Shown one piece after another: positions 34,326 to 42,553 of a DNA stretch of 64,000 nucleotides. The DNA is from Vibrio cyclitrophicus (lineage in GTDB: Bacteria; Pseudomonadota; Gammaproteobacteria; Enterobacterales; Vibrionaceae), in assembly GCA_023206055.1 (NCBI GenBank), contig CP065366.1:1240001-1304000 (forward strand), written 5' to 3'. Position 1 is the first letter of the stretch, and each line of letters opens with the position of its first letter. Made by a program: the position numbers and the translations under genes. The notes below the pieces were generated by a model. The model did not search any database, had not been told where the DNA came from, and saw only the letters and a program-made list of their open reading frames with translations.

Positions 34326-34553
34326 GTATTTGGATACTTGGCTGAGTGACTTATCTATATGAAGTGATTAAGAAAGATACAGATTTAAGGCATGTTAAAG
34401 TTGACGTTTTGAAGATAAAACCTTTCAGGAATATGACGGAAGAAATCGTCGTTCATGAAAAAATTGCACCATCATACCGAATGGTAGCTTTCGCTGAGCA
34501 GTGACTATACTCAGCACTATATTGTTAACCAGTAACAACGAAAATAGAGAAAC

Positions 34554-35006
34554 ATGCAGAGATTAGCGCACCCAAATCACATGAAAAAATCACATATTAT
34601 CTTTACCGCTCTTATTCTTATGATATTAGCCGGATGCACCTCAACGTCGGCTGTCGGCAGTTCTAAAACAAAGGATTATGCCAAGTCACATGCTCTTGCT
34701 GGTATAGCTTCTTGGTATGGCGATAAGTTCCATGGGAGGCTCACTGCAAGCGGTGAGACGTATAATATGAACGCCTATACGGCAGCGCATAAAACCTTGC
34801 CCTTCGGGACTATCGTGAGAGTGACCAATACTACTAATAACAAGTCTGTTGATGTGAAAATTAACGACCGAGGCCCTTATGTAAAAGGCCGAGTTATCGA
34901 CCTTTCTCATAAGGCTTTTGCAAAAATAGGCAACGTTAAACAAGGCACGATGCCTGTCAAAATCGAGATTGTTGATGACAGCAATACCTTTAGGTACAAA
35001 CACTAA
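34554..35006 (+). CDS. RlpA-like double-psi beta-barrel lipoprotein
   Basis: 150 residues; a start at 34581 would give a more normal lipoprotein signal. The signal ends in LAGC, acylated Cys at residue 28 (19 from the later start). The rest is one DPBB domain: GIASWYGDKFHGRLTASGET, YTAAHKTLPFGTIVRVTN and VKINDRGPYVKGRVIDLSHK. In P. aeruginosa RlpA this domain is a lytic transglycosylase for glycan strands without peptides. There is no SPOR domain, so septal targeting is not expected. Ends at terminator copy 4. Confidence 0.88.
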   Translation: MQRLAHPNHMKKSHIIFTALILMILAGCTSTSAVGSSKTKDYAKSHALAGIASWYGDKFHGRLTASGETYNMNAYTAAHKTLPFGTIVRVTNTTNNKSVDVKINDRGPYVKGRVIDLSHKAFAKIGNVKQGTMPVKIEIVDDSNTFRYKH

Positions 35007-35042
35007 TTGCCTCTAAGCCTGAACTGGTTTGTGAAACTCAAA

Positions 35043-35071
35043 GGATTGGTAGAGATACCGGTCCTTTTTTT
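35043..35071 (+). terminator. GAGA-loop terminator, copy 4 (rlpA-like gene)
   Basis: GGATTGGTA / TACCGGTCC, where two stem changes are kept as G-U pairs, with the GAGA loop and seven T. The preserved pairing shows selection for the structure. Confidence 0.9.
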
Positions 35072-35205
35072 GGGGTAAACCTAATGAGAGGTGAATTACA
35101 TTTTGTTACTTACTGAAGTAAATCTGAAACACAATTGAAACGGTTCTGAAATTTTTAATAGCTAGCTTATTGGGTTCTAAAACGAATCTAGAAAAGGAAA
35201 TACCC

Positions 35206-36219
35206 GTGAAGCTAACACCTGTCGTTGCTGCCGTAATTATGTCTTTCAGTTCAGCAAGTTTTGCTTTTAGCTTGCAACAATCTGCCAATGAAAACAGTGA
35301 AGACCTCGTATGGACGGGGCACCTTAGCCCAGACAGCGACACGGTAATGTCTGCAATGCTCGCGGCTCATATTTATGGTGGTACGGCGACAGTGCCTGAG
35401 CCAATCAATCCTGAATCAACGTTTATCTTGAACTACTGTAATGCAGAATCTCCACGTGTAGAGACAGATTACTCTTCATACCGAGTGGGGCTGGTGGATT
35501 TCAACCAAGTGACTCAACTAGCGCCAACCATCGATCAATCATCTATTGTGGCTGTGGTCGATCACCACGCGATTGGTGGCTCACCGATTAACACACCACA
35601 GATTGTCGAGATGGATATTCGAGGTTGGGGTTCAGCTGCCACTATTCTGGCTGATAACGCTGAAAAGCTTGATGTGACCTTACCTAAGCACCTTGCTTGT
35701 GTTGGTTTGGGTGCGATTCTTTCTGACACTGTGGTATTCCAATCTGCAACGACGACTGAGCACGATCGTGAGTACGCAGAGAAGCTGGCGAAGGTTGCAG
35801 GCATTTCAGATATCGAAGATTTCGGTCAGCAAATGTTGATTGCTAAATCAGATCTTAGCCATCTTTCTTCTGAAACCATTCTGACGCTGGATTACAAAAA
35901 CTTTAAGTACGGTGGCAAACAGGTGGGCATCGGCGTTGCTGAAACGCTAACCGCTCAACAACTGATTGACCGTAAAGACGAGCTTTTGGCTGCGATGAAG
36001 TCTTATAAAGAAAAGAACGGCTTAGATCATCTGTTCTTCTCAATCACAGACACTAAGAACAAAGAAGCGAACCTATTGTGGGTGGATGAAAGTGACTATC
36101 AAGTGATTAAATCGGCTTTCAACGCTGAACCAACTAGCGATATGTTAACTCTGGAAGGCGTCACTTCTCGTAAGCGTCAGATTGGCCCAGCAGTTCAGAA
36201 GGCAATTGAGGGCTTGTAA
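35206..36219 (+). CDS. Family II (Mn-dependent, DHH) inorganic pyrophosphatase with signal peptide
   Basis: 337 residues from the GTG at 35206, which has AAGGAAA 6-7 nt upstream; a TTG at 35170 lacks such a site. The DHH-family motifs are GHLSPDSD (His39, Asp43, Asp45), DFNQ (Asp98), DHH (119-121), a later LSDTVVFQ, and SRKRQ at 321-325. They are in the right order, but the usual DHNE is DFNQ, so one metal-site His is Phe99. The first 21 residues (KLTPVVAAVIMSFSSASFAF) form a signal peptide. Cytoplasmic location is normal for the family, so an exported form is unusual. Ends at terminator copy 5. Confidence 0.88.
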   Translation: MKLTPVVAAVIMSFSSASFAFSLQQSANENSEDLVWTGHLSPDSDTVMSAMLAAHIYGGTATVPEPINPESTFILNYCNAESPRVETDYSSYRVGLVDFNQVTQLAPTIDQSSIVAVVDHHAIGGSPINTPQIVEMDIRGWGSAATILADNAEKLDVTLPKHLACVGLGAILSDTVVFQSATTTEHDREYAEKLAKVAGISDIEDFGQQMLIAKSDLSHLSSETILTLDYKNFKYGGKQVGIGVAETLTAQQLIDRKDELLAAMKSYKEKNGLDHLFFSITDTKNKEANLLWVDESDYQVIKSAFNAEPTSDMLTLEGVTSRKRQIGPAVQKAIEGL

Positions 36220-36240
36220 GCAAATAGAGAGTTTGGGAAA

Positions 36241-36270
36241 GGGATTGGTAGAGATACCAATCCCTTTTTT
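36241..36270 (+). terminator. GAGA-loop terminator, copy 5 (pyrophosphatase gene)
   Basis: GGGATTGGTA / TACCAATCCC, a 10-bp stem with the GAGA loop and six T. Confidence 0.92.
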
Positions 36271-36358
36271 GTTTTGGGAGTCTAAATTGGAGTTGGACAA
36301 AAGTGAGTCAGTGACACTGCTAAATTAGCATTCAACGGATTACTTGAAGTATAGAAAA

Positions 36359-36406
36359 AACTCGGTTTGTAGTGACCAGATTCACTCAGCCACTACAAAC
36401 CGAGTT
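36359..36406 (-). terminator. Terminator of the DUF1254/outer-membrane protein operon
   Basis: AACTCGGTTTGTAGTG / CACTACAAACCGAGTT, a perfect 16-bp stem with a 16-nt loop. On the minus strand it is followed by six T, about 135 nt past the stop at 36540. The rest of the 36220-36539 gap holds no gene. Confidence 0.85.
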
Positions 36407-36539
36407 GCAAATCAAAATACACTCTGACTTTTCAGAGTACCTCAGGCATCGCAACCATGAGCTAAGCCAACACAAAGGTAGCAAAACTAACGATGTTACT
36501 ACAATACGTGATTGCTAATCAATTATTCATGCATTGCCT

Positions 36540-37361
36540 CTAAAAACGCCAGTCAAAACCCACTGAGACCTTCGCTTCATCACCACGGATGTAGTCTTTA
36601 TCCATGCCCTGAACATCATGGACTTCCATGTGAGTGTACTTACCTTCAAGGTAAATATTAAATACCCCTTCCCCAACGGTTGTTCTCACACCTTGTAGCA
36701 GCACCAAATCCACCATTTGTAGGTCAACCCCACCATAACTTGAGCCACCAAATGCTTGGAATACGGTATAGTGAGTGTCGCTCCATGGGTGTAAACCGTA
36801 GAGGTTCACGGACGCCATATGCGCATCATCGCCACCTAGCGCTTGCTTGACCATATCACCAGTAAAACCGGAAAACTGACCAGAGCCTGTTGAATAACCA
36901 TTCATAAACGACGCTGAATTTAGGCCATTCGCAATCTTGTTTGTGTCGATATCGATATACGAGTAGTTCACCGATGGGAAAAACTGAGTGGTGCCATTTG
37001 TCGCGGTAAGGGGCAGCATGTAACCTACGGTGTATAAGTCCATCGCCTCAGTAAAGTTAGTATCAAGATAAACGCCGCCAAAACGTTGGTCAAAGTTCGC
37101 TAGTCGAAAGCGTGCGTCTTCTGATTGAGTGAAATACTCACCAATCATGATTGTTTGGGTTGCGTATTCGCCACCACCATAGAGGTTGTTAAATCCACCA
37201 CCTGCAACCAGTTTAATCTCACCGCTGTTATCTGTCGCGATACCACCACGCCAAGCGGTGTTACGAGGGTCTGCATCATGGACATCGTCTGCCATAACTG
37301 TTGCTGAAAATGTCAGTGCTGAAGCAATCGCTAAAGAAAGAAGAGTTTTTACGTTTTTCAT
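36540..37361 (-). CDS. Outer-membrane beta-barrel protein A, unknown specificity
   Basis: 273 residues with a signal peptide (1-24, ending TVMAD). The barrel pattern includes IKLVAGGGFNNLYGGGEYAT, ATNGTTQFFPSVNYSYIDID and a C-terminus ending AKVSVGFDWRF with the terminal Phe. Probably 10 to 12 strands. I recognise no family with certainty. It is the last gene of a minus-strand group (DUF1254 protein, barrel B, barrel A) that ends at the terminator at 36359-36406. Confidence 0.68.
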   Translation of the reverse strand: MKNVKTLLSLAIASALTFSATVMADDVHDADPRNTAWRGGIATDNSGEIKLVAGGGFNNLYGGGEYATQTIMIGEYFTQSEDARFRLANFDQRFGGVYLDTNFTEAMDLYTVGYMLPLTATNGTTQFFPSVNYSYIDIDTNKIANGLNSASFMNGYSTGSGQFSGFTGDMVKQALGGDDAHMASVNLYGLHPWSDTHYTVFQAFGGSSYGGVDLQMVDLVLLQGVRTTVGEGVFNIYLEGKYTHMEVHDVQGMDKDYIRGDEAKVSVGFDWRF

Positions 37362-37451
37362 TTGTATGCCTTTAATATGTAGTCGTTAAAGACACATCCG
37401 TGTGCTGGTGTCGCTTATATTGGTCACATGCGACGAGCTAATTTGAATGAG

Positions 37452-38237
37452 TTAGAATTGATAGTTAACTTCGATACGGTGGTCACCGTTGGCGTAATTG
37501 GTGTTTTCAGTCCAATTCGCAAAATATCGAACATTGGTTCGGTCATTGATCTGGTAGCTGACGGCCGCTTCGTGGGTAAACACGCTATCGCTGCCTTCCA
37601 TACTGCCATTTTTGAACTGATCTGAGCCTGAGATTGTGCCCATGTACATTGGGTTGTAGTTGACCCAAATGTTGTCGGTTAGCTCAAGCTTTCCGTACAT
37701 CCCGAGTAAATAGAATGAGCCATGTAAGTCCCAACGGTCTTGCGCTTGTTCTGCACCTTTATTGCTTTCACCAAATGCTAAACCTGCTCCGGTAAGAGGA
37801 TAAAGGTTGACAGGGCCCATTTTAGGAAGCGCTTGAATTAAGCTGTAAGACGCAGTGCCTTGAGTACCTTCGTCATTATCAAATGCAACATTGACATCCA
37901 CCTGAGCGCCGCGCCCATTGGTCAAATCCACACTGAAGTTTCGGTATCGTAAAGAGTCGATGCTGTCATCTGCGCCGCGACCATTCCAGCCGATTGCATC
38001 GCCAGCGAAGCCTTTTATTTCAAGGACGTTCATCGCCATGCTGTTTGCATCACCGGTATCGTATGCCTGACCGATTTTTAGGTTTAAACCTTTATCTGTG
38101 TAACCTAAACCTGCTTGGGTATAAACCGATAGCGGATCTGACATGTCCTGCACATCTTGAGTTTCAGCCAGTGCTGAACCTGATAAAGCCACTGCCACTG
38201 ATAAGGCGATTGAAGAGAGTGATTTATTGTTAATCAT
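37452..38237 (-). CDS. Outer-membrane beta-barrel protein B, unknown specificity
   Basis: 261 residues with a signal peptide (1-24, ending GSALAE). Strands such as YTQAGLGYTDKGLNLKIGQA, YRNFSVDLTNGRGAQVDVNV and a final DHRIEVNYQF fit an outer-membrane barrel with a terminal Phe. It lies 62 bp downstream of the DUF1254 gene and 90 bp upstream of barrel A, with short hairpins in both gaps, so the three are likely one transcript. Whether it is a pore or a lipid-type transporter cannot be told. Confidence 0.68.
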   Translation of the reverse strand: MINNKSLSSIALSVAVALSGSALAETQDVQDMSDPLSVYTQAGLGYTDKGLNLKIGQAYDTGDANSMAMNVLEIKGFAGDAIGWNGRGADDSIDSLRYRNFSVDLTNGRGAQVDVNVAFDNDEGTQGTASYSLIQALPKMGPVNLYPLTGAGLAFGESNKGAEQAQDRWDLHGSFYLLGMYGKLELTDNIWVNYNPMYMGTISGSDQFKNGSMEGSDSVFTHEAAVSYQINDRTNVRYFANWTENTNYANGDHRIEVNYQF

Positions 38238-38274
38238 TGTCGTGCCTATAGAAATTCGTATTTAAATCTAGAAG

Positions 38275-38288
38275 GCACATCCTTGTGC
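38275..38288. other. Intercistronic hairpin GCACA-TCCT-TGTGC
   Basis: A 5-bp stem and TCCT loop in the gap between the DUF1254 gene and barrel B. A similar ACACATCCGTGT structure lies at 37391-37402 after barrel B. The matching context (AGGCACATCC, AGACACATCC) suggests duplicated processing or stability elements. Confidence 0.4.
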
Positions 38289-38299
38289 AGTAATGAACA

Positions 38300-39346
38300 T
38301 TAAAGTTGCTTCAGAGAGATCTCTGGCATTGTGTATTCACCAGCAATGATGTTTTCAGCAGGCTCATACACTCGCAATAACAAGTTCCAGCCTTCTGTAG
38401 TATCTAGGCGGTTTTCAATATCACCACACACTTCTGTGTTGCCGTAATGCATAGTGAACGTGCCGTCTTCATTCATCGCTGCGACTTCACCGTTGATGTT
38501 GTTATGGTCAGAGAACATGTAACCTTGGTTGTCATAGACAGTGATAGACCAGAAAGCATCGTTCTCAGGCACTTCATAAGTCGCGGTGTAACACTCCTGC
38601 GTGCTTAAGTGTGGCGCTTGTGCGATATACACGGTTTCTGAACTTGGGAAGAGTCCCCATGAAGTCGCTACTGCCATGTTATGGCCTTCGTATCGGTCGA
38701 CTTCTCCACGCTTACCTTGCCAGTCATTTGGGTATTGAGTGATGGTATCTCTCATCTCTTTTTCATATTCGGCACGCAGCTCCATCATTCCCTGCCAATC
38801 CCAGTTTGCTAGAGGCTTCGGCTCTGCACTGTCCGAAGTCACTTCTACTCCGTCTAGAATGTCACGCGCAATTTGGATGTCTTGCTGATCGTTTGAGTCG
38901 AACAGCTGAATACGTGGAATCGCAACGATGTAACGCGTGTCTGCTTGTCCTTCAAACTCATGAACGGTGTTTGAGCCTTTTAGGATATCGATAGTCTTGT
39001 GTTCGTTATCCAGTAGGTAAACCGATACGTAACGGTTTTCAGGGTGCTCCGGAATTGAAATCGTGAAGCCCTTCGATGTATCTACTGGAATACCGCCATA
39101 TAGCGTGTCGCGATTCATGCGAGGTACAGGCTGTTCGTTAACTGGCGTTGGTTCAGAAAAGATAATGCCTTGGTTCATGCCACCAGCGTCGAAAAAGCGC
39201 TGAATTCGAGCGTCCATTTCAACTTCGACAAAGTTCTCAACGGTGACATTAATCGGCGCTGCGTCGTTTGCGATTGCGACATTTGTGCCTAAAGAAAGTG
39301 CTAGTGTTGTTGCTAAAGTGATTGGTGATAGAGTTAGCTTGTTCAT
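38300..39346 (-). CDS. DUF1254/DUF1214 exported protein
   Basis: 348 residues with a signal peptide (1-26, ending NVAIAN). The N-terminal DUF1254 part includes FVEVEMDARIQRFFDAGG and VPRMNRDTLYGGIPVDTSKG, the conserved N-R-D-T-L-Y block. The C-terminal DUF1214 part includes FWSITVYDNQGYMFSDHNNI and TEGWNLLLRVYEP. Enzymatic function is not established for the family. It is the first gene of a transcript with two barrels and is divergent from two LysR genes, which suggests uptake or surface handling of one compound under LysR control. Confidence 0.85.
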   Translation of the reverse strand: MNKLTLSPITLATTLALSLGTNVAIANDAAPINVTVENFVEVEMDARIQRFFDAGGMNQGIIFSEPTPVNEQPVPRMNRDTLYGGIPVDTSKGFTISIPEHPENRYVSVYLLDNEHKTIDILKGSNTVHEFEGQADTRYIVAIPRIQLFDSNDQQDIQIARDILDGVEVTSDSAEPKPLANWDWQGMMELRAEYEKEMRDTITQYPNDWQGKRGEVDRYEGHNMAVATSWGLFPSSETVYIAQAPHLSTQECYTATYEVPENDAFWSITVYDNQGYMFSDHNNINGEVAAMNEDGTFTMHYGNTEVCGDIENRLDTTEGWNLLLRVYEPAENIIAGEYTMPEISLKQL

Positions 39347-39523
39347 ATTTAATTCTCTGATTTTAAATGTTTTATTCTTGCGCCTCCTTCGCGTTCATTC
39401 GTCATATCAGTTGACGGGGAGAAATATATACAAATACAAAATTAGAAAAAATCGAATTGGAGTTGAATTAACTATTCCTCAAATTCATAATACTAAGAAC
39501 ACAAGCAGCACTGAGGGAAATCA

Positions 39524-40528
39524 ATGGAAGATGGCCTAATGTACCGGTTGGACTTCAATAGTTTGAAAGCGCTGAAAGTCCTCGGAGAAGAGAAAAACAC
39601 CAAGAGAACCGCAGAGCGTCTAGGCATTGGCCAACCAGCTATCAGCAAAACGCTGAAAAAACTTCGGCAACAGTTCGACGCCCCACTTTTCACACTGAAA
39701 CATAACCGTTTAGAACCTACGCCTAAATGTGAAGCCATATTGGGACAGTTACCGAGTGTGCTCCGTGAGCTTGAAGAGCTATTTAAGGATGAGCTGAGTT
39801 TTAACCCATTAGCCTATTCTGGCGACGTCCGTATTCACATCAACCCGGTACTGAATCACCCACTGTCCAGCATTTTGATAGAGAAATTGAGTGTGCTCGC
39901 ACCCAACTCGACCTTAATTGTCGAAGACTGGGCCGCATCAACCCAAGAACTATTACGTCAAAACCAAGTCGATATTGGTGTCAGCTTTTTCCCGATCAGC
40001 CAGTCTGATGGTCTCTTCCAAGAGGTCATGTGTTCTCCTCATTTCAAGCTGTGTTGTCGAAAGGGGCATCCACTTTTCAATAAACACCCGATCACTTTAG
40101 AAGATATTGCAGCAACTTCCCTCGTGCTCTCGACCATGCCAGGCATCACTAACAATGAAAACTACATAGAAACTTATCTCAGACGAAGGGGCTATATCGC
40201 CAATGTCATGCTGCGAACGGATAGGATGGATATGTGTTCAGAGATCTTGCAGTCAACCGATGGAGTTATGCCAGTCAGCGAGATAGTTAGCCCTCTGATG
40301 CAGGAAGAGAACCTGGCTCTGCTCGATGTGAGCCATCTTAATGATGTAGAGCATTACCCTATTGCTTATACGGTCGCAAACCGAGTTAGAGAGAGTGCCT
40401 ACTCTCAGTGGCTGATCGAAATTACCCAAAAAAGCATTGATGAGATCATGGCGCTTTGTGGCAACCCAAATGACCAATATGTTTATCCGACTCTGACCGT
40501 TGAACAAATCAATGAGGCGAGCCGATGA
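39524..40528 (+). CDS. LysR family regulator, first of a coupled pair
   Basis: 334 residues, with GAGGG a few nt before the ATG. The helix-turn-helix reads LDFNSLKALKVLGEEKNTKR and ERLGIGQPAISKTLKKLRQQ. The effector domain is the usual two-lobe LysR type (about 95-305). Its stop overlaps the next gene's start (ATGA), so the two are translated together. The N-terminal region is clearly similar to that of the next gene (LDFNS-K-LKVLGEE-NT), which shows tandem duplication. It is divergent from the DUF1254 operon and likely regulates it. Confidence 0.9.
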   Translation: MEDGLMYRLDFNSLKALKVLGEEKNTKRTAERLGIGQPAISKTLKKLRQQFDAPLFTLKHNRLEPTPKCEAILGQLPSVLRELEELFKDELSFNPLAYSGDVRIHINPVLNHPLSSILIEKLSVLAPNSTLIVEDWAASTQELLRQNQVDIGVSFFPISQSDGLFQEVMCSPHFKLCCRKGHPLFNKHPITLEDIAATSLVLSTMPGITNNENYIETYLRRRGYIANVMLRTDRMDMCSEILQSTDGVMPVSEIVSPLMQEENLALLDVSHLNDVEHYPIAYTVANRVRESAYSQWLIEITQKSIDEIMALCGNPNDQYVYPTLTVEQINEASR

Positions 40529-41451
40529 AAGACAATCAAATGCATAACCTTGATTTTAATTCTATCAAGGTGCTCAAAGTACTCGGAGAAGAGCTCAATA
40601 CACAAAAGGCAGCTGATCGTTTGTTCTTAAGTCAATCAGCCGTGAGCAAAGCAGTAAAGCGACTTAGAGTGCAATTCGATGACGAGCTGTTCATCCGAAC
40701 ACATCGCGGTATGATGCCAACCGAAAAGTGCGCCCGCTTGTTATCGAAGCTCCCCTCTGTCATGCGCAACTTGCAAGAGCTGTATAGCCACAAAGATGAG
40801 TTTATATCTGAAACCTATCGGGGACAGATAAAAATTCACCTTAATGGAACACTCGCTCGACCCTTAATTAGAACCCTTTTCATGAGGTTGCATCAGCTAG
40901 CGCCAAAAGCCACCATCACGCTTGAAAGTTGGTCAACGACAACTGAGAGGCAAATCTTAGCAGGGGATGTTCATATTGGGATCAACTACACTCCTATCGA
41001 TGTGTCCCACAATATCGCGCAAATAGAAACCAATGCTCCCGAGGTGCGATTGTGTTGTCACAAAGACAGTCCGCTCGCTAAAAAAGATAAAGTGTCGCTC
41101 GAAGATGTCGCACAGTATCCTCTCGTTGTTGTGCGTATGCCGGACTATGTGCGAAAGGACAACCGAATCGTGTCTTACTATCAAGAACGTGGCTTTGAGC
41201 CTCGTGTTCTATTGAGGAGCGATAAATTGGATATCTGTTTAGATACTGTCAGAAAAATACACTCTGTCATGGCAGTGTGTGAGATCACGAGACAAGGGCT
41301 TTTTGAAGAGTTAACTCTTCTCAACATTAACCATTGGGAAGGGATAGTTCACAACAAAATTGGTTGCTTTGTGAATCAAAAGTTTAAGGATACCCCATTC
41401 TCACAGTGGCTCATTAACGTTATTCAAGCAGAGATCGAAGCTCTCTACTAA
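40525..41451 (+). CDS. LysR family regulator, second of a coupled pair
   Basis: 308 residues. The helix-turn-helix region LDFNSIKVLKVLGEELNTQK then DRLFLSQSAVSKAVKRLRVQ parallels the preceding paralogue. Both share a matching RLCCHKDSPL / KLCCRKGHPL element in the effector domain. The 4-nt overlap with the upstream gene suggests fixed-ratio synthesis and perhaps heteromers, though that is inference. Recognition helices differ enough to allow different operators. Confidence 0.9.
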   Translation: MKDNQMHNLDFNSIKVLKVLGEELNTQKAADRLFLSQSAVSKAVKRLRVQFDDELFIRTHRGMMPTEKCARLLSKLPSVMRNLQELYSHKDEFISETYRGQIKIHLNGTLARPLIRTLFMRLHQLAPKATITLESWSTTTERQILAGDVHIGINYTPIDVSHNIAQIETNAPEVRLCCHKDSPLAKKDKVSLEDVAQYPLVVVRMPDYVRKDNRIVSYYQERGFEPRVLLRSDKLDICLDTVRKIHSVMAVCEITRQGLFEELTLLNINHWEGIVHNKIGCFVNQKFKDTPFSQWLINVIQAEIEALY

Positions 41452-41645
41452 GTGAATATAACGTGGTCAGAGCCAATTTAGTGTAACTGACTCAATGCTA
41501 TTATTTTCCTAGTTCGATTCGCAGACATGATGGTCAAATTAGCCAATTTGACTTTAATTGATAACTTTAAGTATGGAAAACATACTGCATCCAACAGGTG
41601 AGGACTATTTACCCTAAACAGTTTTTGGGCAAATCCGTGTTAGTC

Positions 41646-41832
41646 CAACCCCAAATCCCCTCCCCTTAATCAGCATCTTCGATCCATTGTGTCTCTTGGA
41701 AAGGGGAGAACCACAATGCCGATCGTTACACGTGCAGATACACATTCAGCGCCAAAGGCGGTTCTCCCCCTCGGTCGCATTTCTAAAGGGGTTGATGAAC
41801 TTAATTGGAGGGGGAGTTAGAGGGGGAGGGGT
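41646..41832. repeat. Nested inverted-repeat intergenic element (MITE-like)
   Basis: About 187 bp in the 495-bp gap between the LysR pair and a GNAT gene. The outer ends are C-rich then G-rich (AACCCCAAATCCCCTCCCCT at the left, AGTTAGAGGGGGAGGGGTT at the right), an imperfect inverted repeat. Inside is a perfect 10-bp inverted repeat, GGGGAGAACC at 41703-41712 and GGTTCTCCCC at 41760-41769. No credible gene lies in it. It has the form of a non-autonomous mobile or palindromic unit; its family is not recognised. The rest of the gap shows nothing else except the terminator at 41902. Confidence 0.55.
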
Positions 41833-41901
41833 TCGAAATCAGGCCAAACGCACGCGATATCAACGCTCTTAATTCAGAAAAGCACTACGCTTGACTCAAA
41901 C

Positions 41902-41931
41902 AAAAATGGAACGCCTGAGCGTTCCATTTTT
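41902..41931. terminator. Bidirectional terminator before the GNAT gene
   Basis: AAAAATGGAACGC / GCGTTCCATTTTT, a 13-bp perfect stem with a CTGA loop. It lies 16 nt beyond the stop of the minus-strand GNAT gene, with A and T runs on both sides. Confidence 0.88.
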
Positions 41932-41946
41932 CGTATCTGATTTACC

Positions 41947-42453
41947 TTAAACCTGCTCGCTTGGATGTCCCCACATTAGCTCGCTTGCGTAAGGGCCGGT
42001 AAGGCTTGATGTAGATTCACCCACGTCGTCTAGTGCGCCAGGGGTCAGCGCTTTAGCGAACCAGCACTCAAGTGGTGCAAGTGTTTTTACTGGTGGAAGC
42101 ACGTTGTGTGGCGTGTTGTAGCGGTTGCCGTAGTGGAACGGTTCGCCCATCACGAAGATAACGTCAGCATCGAGTTGTTTCTCGGCTTCTTCCATCAATC
42201 GAGTCGCGTAGCCTTTGCCTTGGTATTCTGGCAACACAGCTAAAGGGGCAAGCACATAACACTTCAGGTGTGGCGCTGCGTCTATTGTGATTGGGGTATA
42301 GCATGCGTGTGCTACGCCTTCATGCACGATAGAAAAGCTGCCGTCGGCAATAAGATCGTCAGCAAAGCTTGCGTACAGTTTTGCATGACGTTCGTCGTAA
42401 AGCCCGCCTGCAGAGGCGAAAGCTTGGTATTGAATTTCATAAGGGGTTTTCAT
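41947..42453 (-). CDS. GNAT family N-acetyltransferase (YhbS-like)
   Basis: 168 residues. Motif A is LKCYVLAPLAVLPEYQGKGYATRLMEEA, shown here in part as LAVLPEYQGKGYATRLMEEA, with Q-G-K-G-Y-A as the acetyl-CoA loop. The flow into VIFVMGEPFHYGNRYN resembles YhbS-type acetyltransferases, which carry a GxPxYYxRFGF-like segment. The substrate is unknown. It stands alone between the inverted-repeat element and a TetR gene on the same strand. Confidence 0.82.
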   Translation of the reverse strand: MKTPYEIQYQAFASAGGLYDERHAKLYASFADDLIADGSFSIVHEGVAHACYTPITIDAAPHLKCYVLAPLAVLPEYQGKGYATRLMEEAEKQLDADVIFVMGEPFHYGNRYNTPHNVLPPVKTLAPLECWFAKALTPGALDDVGESTSSLTGPYASELMWGHPSEQV

Positions 42454-42553
42454 TTGAAAAATTCCTAACTTAAATTATTGGTTGTCAGCGTTTTCAGGTA
42501 TCTGATTACTTTAGATAGCCAACAACGTTTTATTGAGCTTTTAAGCGAGGTAC

